In this document: positions 60,951 to 64,000 of the stretch, in pieces
Layout of the letters: each line of letters starts with the position of its first letter
Numbering within the stretch: the stretch's first letter is position 1
NCBI RefSeq assembly: GCF_024055725.1
Contig: NZ_JAMXMX010000010.1
Location: 186,001-250,000 of the forward strand
Source: Actinoallomurus spadix
GTDB taxonomy: Bacteria > Actinomycetota > Actinomycetes > Streptosporangiales > Streptosporangiaceae
Direction of reading: 5' to 3'
DNA length: 64,000 nucleotides
Notes under the pieces: generated by a model
What the model was told of the DNA's origin: nothing
What the model saw: the letters and a program-made list of their open reading frames with translations, nothing else
Database searches by the model: none
Made by a program: the position numbers and the translations under genes

Positions 60951-61442
60951 GTGCTCCACCGCACGTACGACGACCAGAACTGCTCGATCGCCCGGGCGCT
61001 CGAGATCGTCGGTGAGCGCTGGACGCTGCTGATCATCCGTGACGCGTTCGAGGGCGTCCGCCGCTTCGACGACTTCCAGGCGGACCTGGGCGTGGCGCGC
61101 AACGTGCTGGCGGACCGGCTGGGCCGCCTGTGCGACGAGGGCATCCTCCGGCGCCACCGTTACCAGGAGCGGCCCGACCGCTACGAGTACCGGCTGACCC
61201 GCAAGGGCGTGGGGCTGTGGCCGGCGATGATGTCCCTGCTGCTGTGGGGTGACGAGCACTACGCCGTGGACGGCTCGCCGGTCGTCCTCATCCACCACGG
61301 CTGCACGGGGCGGCTGACGCCCGCGCTGACCTGCTCGGAGTGCGGCGTGGCGATGGGCCCGGCCGATGTCGAGCCGCGTCCCGGCCCAGGCGCGCGCCCG
61401 ACGGACCGGATCGTCCGGCAGGCCCGGGACGCCCCTGCCTGA
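60951..61442 (+). CDS. HxlR-family winged-helix regulator
   Basis: 163 residues. HxlR pattern: CSIARALEIVGERWTLLIIR, DAFEGVRRFDDFQADLGVAR, NVLADRLGRLCDEGILRRHR. The C-terminus has Cys residues (HHGCTGR, TCSECGVAM) that could form a redox or zinc site. GTG 60951 is 7 bases after TACGCT: a leaderless start in the middle of a longer frame. Target unknown; it is not next to an obvious oxidoreductase. Confidence 0.85.
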   Translation: MLHRTYDDQNCSIARALEIVGERWTLLIIRDAFEGVRRFDDFQADLGVARNVLADRLGRLCDEGILRRHRYQERPDRYEYRLTRKGVGLWPAMMSLLLWGDEHYAVDGSPVVLIHHGCTGRLTPALTCSECGVAMGPADVEPRPGPGARPTDRIVRQARDAPA

Positions 61443-61571
61443 CCCGCCGCCGACCTTCTTGATCTTTCTGCCGCGCGGCGTGAACGATCTTGGTCGGACC
61501 GGCATCTGACTCTCCGACAACAATCTCCCGACGGGCGCGCACCGCGTCCGCCGATCGTTCGGGGAGCATCG

Positions 61572-62075
61572 ATGAACGACAGGACCCGCCGCCGGATCCG
61601 GACGGCGATCGTCGCCGGTGCCATCATGGGCGGCTCGATCGCGGCGGCCGTGCCGGCCGTCGCCGCCACCGCCACGCCGAGCTGCCGGAGCACGGACCTC
61701 ACGATCTCGCTCGGCCAGGTCGACGCCGGCGCGGGCCAGCGGTACGCCACGCTGGACTTCACGAACCGCGGCGAGGATGGCTGCGTCCTGCGCAACGACC
61801 TGACGGGCCTCACGTTCACGGAGCCGGGTCCCGAGGGCGGGGCGCGGACCATTCCGGCGACCGTGACCCGCGCGTCCGGCAGCACGGACGAGACCGTCGT
61901 CATCGCGCCGGGTTCGGCAGGCCACCTCGACCTGCACTGGTCCGTCGTCACCACGCCGGCCGTCCCGGACTCGCTGTTCTTCGAGCTTCCGGACGACGGT
62001 GGCCGCGGCGCCCTTCCGTGGCATGTCGCGGTCGGCTCGGAGCACAGGATCGATCTCGGACACCTCCACCTGTGA
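61572..62075 (+). CDS. Secreted DUF4232 protein
   Basis: 167 residues with a signal peptide (basic RTRRRIRTAI, hydrophobic core, cleavage near AVAATATP). DUF4232 features: PSCRSTDLTISLGQVDAGAG, YATLDFTNRGEDGCVLRND (two Cys that likely pair), and the end PWHVAVGSEHRIDLGHLHL. Family members are small extracellular beta-sandwich proteins of actinomycetes, function unknown. Monocistronic with its own terminator. Confidence 0.8.
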   Translation: MNDRTRRRIRTAIVAGAIMGGSIAAAVPAVAATATPSCRSTDLTISLGQVDAGAGQRYATLDFTNRGEDGCVLRNDLTGLTFTEPGPEGGARTIPATVTRASGSTDETVVIAPGSAGHLDLHWSVVTTPAVPDSLFFELPDDGGRGALPWHVAVGSEHRIDLGHLHL

Positions 62076-62085
62076 TCCGGCGCTG

Positions 62086-62113
62086 AAGGGCCGGGGGACG
62101 TCCCCCGGCCCTT
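62086..62113 (+). terminator. Terminator of the DUF4232 gene
   Basis: AAGGGCCGGGGG (62086-62097) and CCCCCGGCCCTT (62102-62113), a perfect 12-bp stem with loop ACGT, followed by CTTCG. Confidence 0.9.
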
Positions 62114-62133
62114 CTTCGCCCTTCACCGTTGCT

Positions 62134-62169
62134 TCATGAAACTCACTAATGATGCAATGAGTTTCATGA
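62134..62169. promoter_or_regulatory. Inverted repeat overlapping the start region of a GNAT gene
   Basis: Perfect 12-bp arms TCATGAAACTCA (62134-62145) and TGAGTTTCATGA (62158-62169) with a 12-base spacer. Three possible start codons of the next gene lie in it or at its edge. The AT-rich sequence and symmetry suggest an operator. Confidence 0.6.
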
Positions 62170-62675
62170 CGAGACTGATGGTGCCCGCGGCGTCCCCGAC
62201 CGGTGACACCGCGTCGGCGGTCGGGGTGCGGCCGTACGAGGACGGCGACCGGGAGGGCGTGCTCGGCATGCGGCTCTCGCCGCTCAGCCTGTACCGCAGG
62301 TTCTTCGCCGGGACGCCGCGCATACCGGCGTTCTACGCGGAGACGCTCGGCCGGGTGGACCGCTGGGACCGCGACGCGCTCGTCGCCGTCGCGGACACCG
62401 AGATCGTCGGGATCGCCGAGTACACGCGCGACGCGACCCTGCCGGAGCTGGCGGACCTCGCGGTCATGGTCGCCGACCCCTGGCAGCGCCGGGGCGTCGC
62501 CCGGCGGCTGGTCGCCGGCCTGACCGCCCTAGCGCGCACCCGGGGAATCGACGGACTGCGCGCCGACGTCCTGGCCGACAACCACGCCGCGCGGGCGGCG
62601 ATCGGCCGCGTGTGGCCGCACGCCGCCGCCGCGCACGGCGAGGACGGCGCGCTGCTCTACCGGATCCCGCTCTGA
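62166..62675 (+). CDS. GNAT-family acetyltransferase
   Basis: 169 residues if started at ATG 62166; 62136 and 62157 are in frame, but they lie in the inverted repeat. The GNAT part starts at VGVRPYEDGDREGVLGM and includes SPLSLYRRFFAGTPRIPAFY, LADLAVMVADPWQRRGVARRL (the acetyl-CoA motif Q-R-x-G-x-A) and LRADVLADNHAARAAI. Similar to GNAT domains of acetyl-CoA synthetase-like PatA proteins. Substrate unknown. Confidence 0.75.
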   Translation: MTRLMVPAASPTGDTASAVGVRPYEDGDREGVLGMRLSPLSLYRRFFAGTPRIPAFYAETLGRVDRWDRDALVAVADTEIVGIAEYTRDATLPELADLAVMVADPWQRRGVARRLVAGLTALARTRGIDGLRADVLADNHAARAAIGRVWPHAAAAHGEDGALLYRIPL

Positions 62676-62685
62676 AGCAGTTCGT

Positions 62686-63525
62686 CTACGACAGCTCGGA
62701 CAGCGCGACGAACTGGTCGTCGGTCAGGGTGAGGTCGCCGGCGCCCATGTTCTCCTCGAGGTGCTCGACGGAACCGGTGCCGGGGATCGGCAGCACCACC
62801 GGCGAGCGCCGGAGCAGCCACGCCAGGGCGACCTGGGACGGTGTGGCGTTCAGCTCCTTGGCGATCTGGTCGAGGCGTCCGCCCGGCTTGGCGAGCTTGC
62901 CGACGGCCAGCGGGAACCACGGGATGAACCCGATGCCCTCCCGCTCGCAGTAGTCCAGGACGTCCTCGGACTGGCGGTTGGTCAGGTTGTAGAGGTTCTG
63001 CACGGTGACGATCGGAACGATCTCCCGGGCCCGCTCGATCTCCTCGACGCTGACCTCGGACAGCCCGATGTGCCGGATCTTCCCTTCGTCCCGCAGGTCG
63101 CGCAGCTCGCCGAGCTGGTCGGCGAGGGGGACCTCCGGGTCGATGCGGTGCAGCTGGAACAGGTCGATCCGCTCCAGGCCGAGCCGGCGCAGGCTCATCA
63201 GCGCCTCCTGGCGGAGGTACTTCGGCCGGCCGACCGGGTGCCACTCGTCCGGTCCCGTCCGGACCAGACCGGCCTTCGTGGCGATCGTCACGCCCTCGTA
63301 CGGGTGCAGCGCCTCGTGGATCAGCTCCTCGGAGACGTACGGGCCGTAGGAGTCGGCGGTGTCGATGAAGTCCACGCCGAGTTCGACGGCGCGCCGCAGC
63401 ACCCGGAGCGACTCGTCCCGATCGGCCGGAGGGCCCCAGATGCCGGGCCCGGTGATGCGCATGGCGCCGTACCCCAGACGTTTTACGGTCAGGTCTCCAC
63501 CGATGGTGAACGTGGTTTCGGTCAT
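62686..63525 (-). CDS. Aldo/keto reductase
   Basis: 279 residues. Catalytic tetrad: Asp in [20 protein letters not shown] with Tyr, Lys in VTIATKAGL, His in [12 protein letters not shown]. The NADPH pocket is [20 protein letters not shown]. An oxidoreductase for aldehydes or ketones; the substrate cannot be told. TACGGT sits 6 bases before ATG 63525, indicating a leaderless transcript. The gene ends 10 bases from the convergent GNAT gene end. Confidence 0.88.
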   Translation of the reverse strand: MTETTFTIGGDLTVKRLGYGAMRITGPGIWGPPADRDESLRVLRRAVELGVDFIDTADSYGPYVSEELIHEALHPYEGVTIATKAGLVRTGPDEWHPVGRPKYLRQEALMSLRRLGLERIDLFQLHRIDPEVPLADQLGELRDLRDEGKIRHIGLSEVSVEEIERAREIVPIVTVQNLYNLTNRQSEDVLDYCEREGIGFIPWFPLAVGKLAKPGGRLDQIAKELNATPSQVALAWLLRRSPVVLPIPGTGSVEHLEENMGAGDLTLTDDQFVALSELS

Positions 63526-63611
63526 GCCGCAACCGTACCCAGCAGCAATATCGACGAAGTTTCCCACCCTCTGGAATAGGAGAACGCCGCTGAAAAGGGC
63601 AGGATGACCCC

Positions 63612-64000
63612 ATGGAGCACCAGAACCTTCTCGGCGGGCCGGCCCCGACCGAGCTGCCGGACACCGACGAAGCCCGACAGTCCCTGGAGGCCGGGGTCGA
63701 CCCCTTCGAGGTCGCCGCCCGCTTCCCGGCGTACCCGGCCGCCTGGGCCGAGCTCGCCGACCGTGCCTTCGGGAAGGGCGATGTGATCGAGTCGTACGCC
63801 TACGCCCGCACCGGCTACCACCGCGGGCTCGACGCGCTCCGCCGCGCAGGGTGGAAGGGGCATGGCCCGATCCCCTGGGAGCACGCGCCGAACCGCGGTT
63901 TCCTGCGCGCCCTGCACGCCCTCGCCCGGGCCGCCGCGGCGATCGGCGAGGAGGACGAGGCGGAGCGCTGCCGGACCTTCCTGCGGGACTCCAGCCCCAC
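63612..64000 (+). CDS. DUF3151 protein, partial (runs off window end)
   Basis: 129 residues visible, no stop before the edge. It begins [20 protein letters not shown] and includes [60 protein letters not shown]. This is the DUF3151 family, nearly universal in actinomycetes next to fba and purA; function unknown. Usually about 135-140 residues, so only a few residues are missing. GGGCAGG lies upstream of the ATG. Confidence 0.85.
   Translation, partial: MEHQNLLGGPAPTELPDTDEARQSLEAGVDPFEVAARFPAYPAAWAELADRAFGKGDVIESYAYARTGYHRGLDALRRAGWKGHGPIPWEHAPNRGFLRALHALARAAAAIGEEDEAERCRTFLRDSSP

Overview
The window is high-GC DNA from an actinomycete chromosome, most likely Streptosporangiales (an Actinomadura or Thermomonosporaceae-like organism). 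The evidence is the GTG/TTG starts, HspR-type heat-shock control, two CU044_5270-family proteins, an ECF sigma factor, choice-of-anchor P and DUF3151 proteins, and a complete actinomycete integrative and conjugative element (AICE). No rRNA, CRISPR array or insertion sequence was seen; there is one tRNA.

Layout. 1-12.7 kb is accessory chromosome: a toxin-antitoxin pair cut by the window edge, secreted and regulatory genes, an ECF sigma factor with its coupled membrane protein, a 5'-truncated metallo-hydrolase pseudogene and two structured repeats. 12.744-26.799 kb is an AICE integrated in the 3' half of tRNA-Gly(CCC). From right to left it carries integrase, excisionase, RepSA-type rolling-circle initiator, TraB/FtsK translocase, three small proteins, the activator Pra, a sigma-like-HTH plus PP2C pair, an ATPase, an XRE/DUF5753 regulator, an AT-richer ParB-like plus Dam methylase cassette and a DUF1259 lipoprotein. 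26.8-39 kb holds dcd, two secreted hydrolases sharing an N-terminal domain, a glycine-betaine-type ABC transporter, a membrane Fe-S oxidoreductase, a UbiD-type decarboxylase pair and an orphan CU044_5270 protein. 39.4-46.3 kb is the heat-shock block dnaK-grpE-dnaJ-hspR-clpB with a HAIR-like operator. 46.4-64 kb has two regulator/MFS pairs, phosphatase/phytase-like secreted enzymes, an NYN nuclease and conserved housekeeping genes (pyrE, dedA, fba, DUF3151).

How parts work together. In the AICE, Int and Xis act on 42-bp att cores. Paired 11-bp repeats lie inside each end and probably bind the integrase arm domain, which is duplicated in this protein. RepSA would replicate the excised circle and TraB would move it as double-stranded DNA. 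The sequence CCCCCTAGAC occurs five times in front of the regulatory genes and pra, and is a candidate operator for the element's switch. The ParB-like/Dam cassette is the most likely undescribed cargo system.

At least 14 genes show TANNNT followed by 6 or 7 bases and then ATG/GTG, which is the signature of leaderless transcription; I used it to choose several starts. Functions are inferred from recognisable motifs and family memory only; no database search was run.
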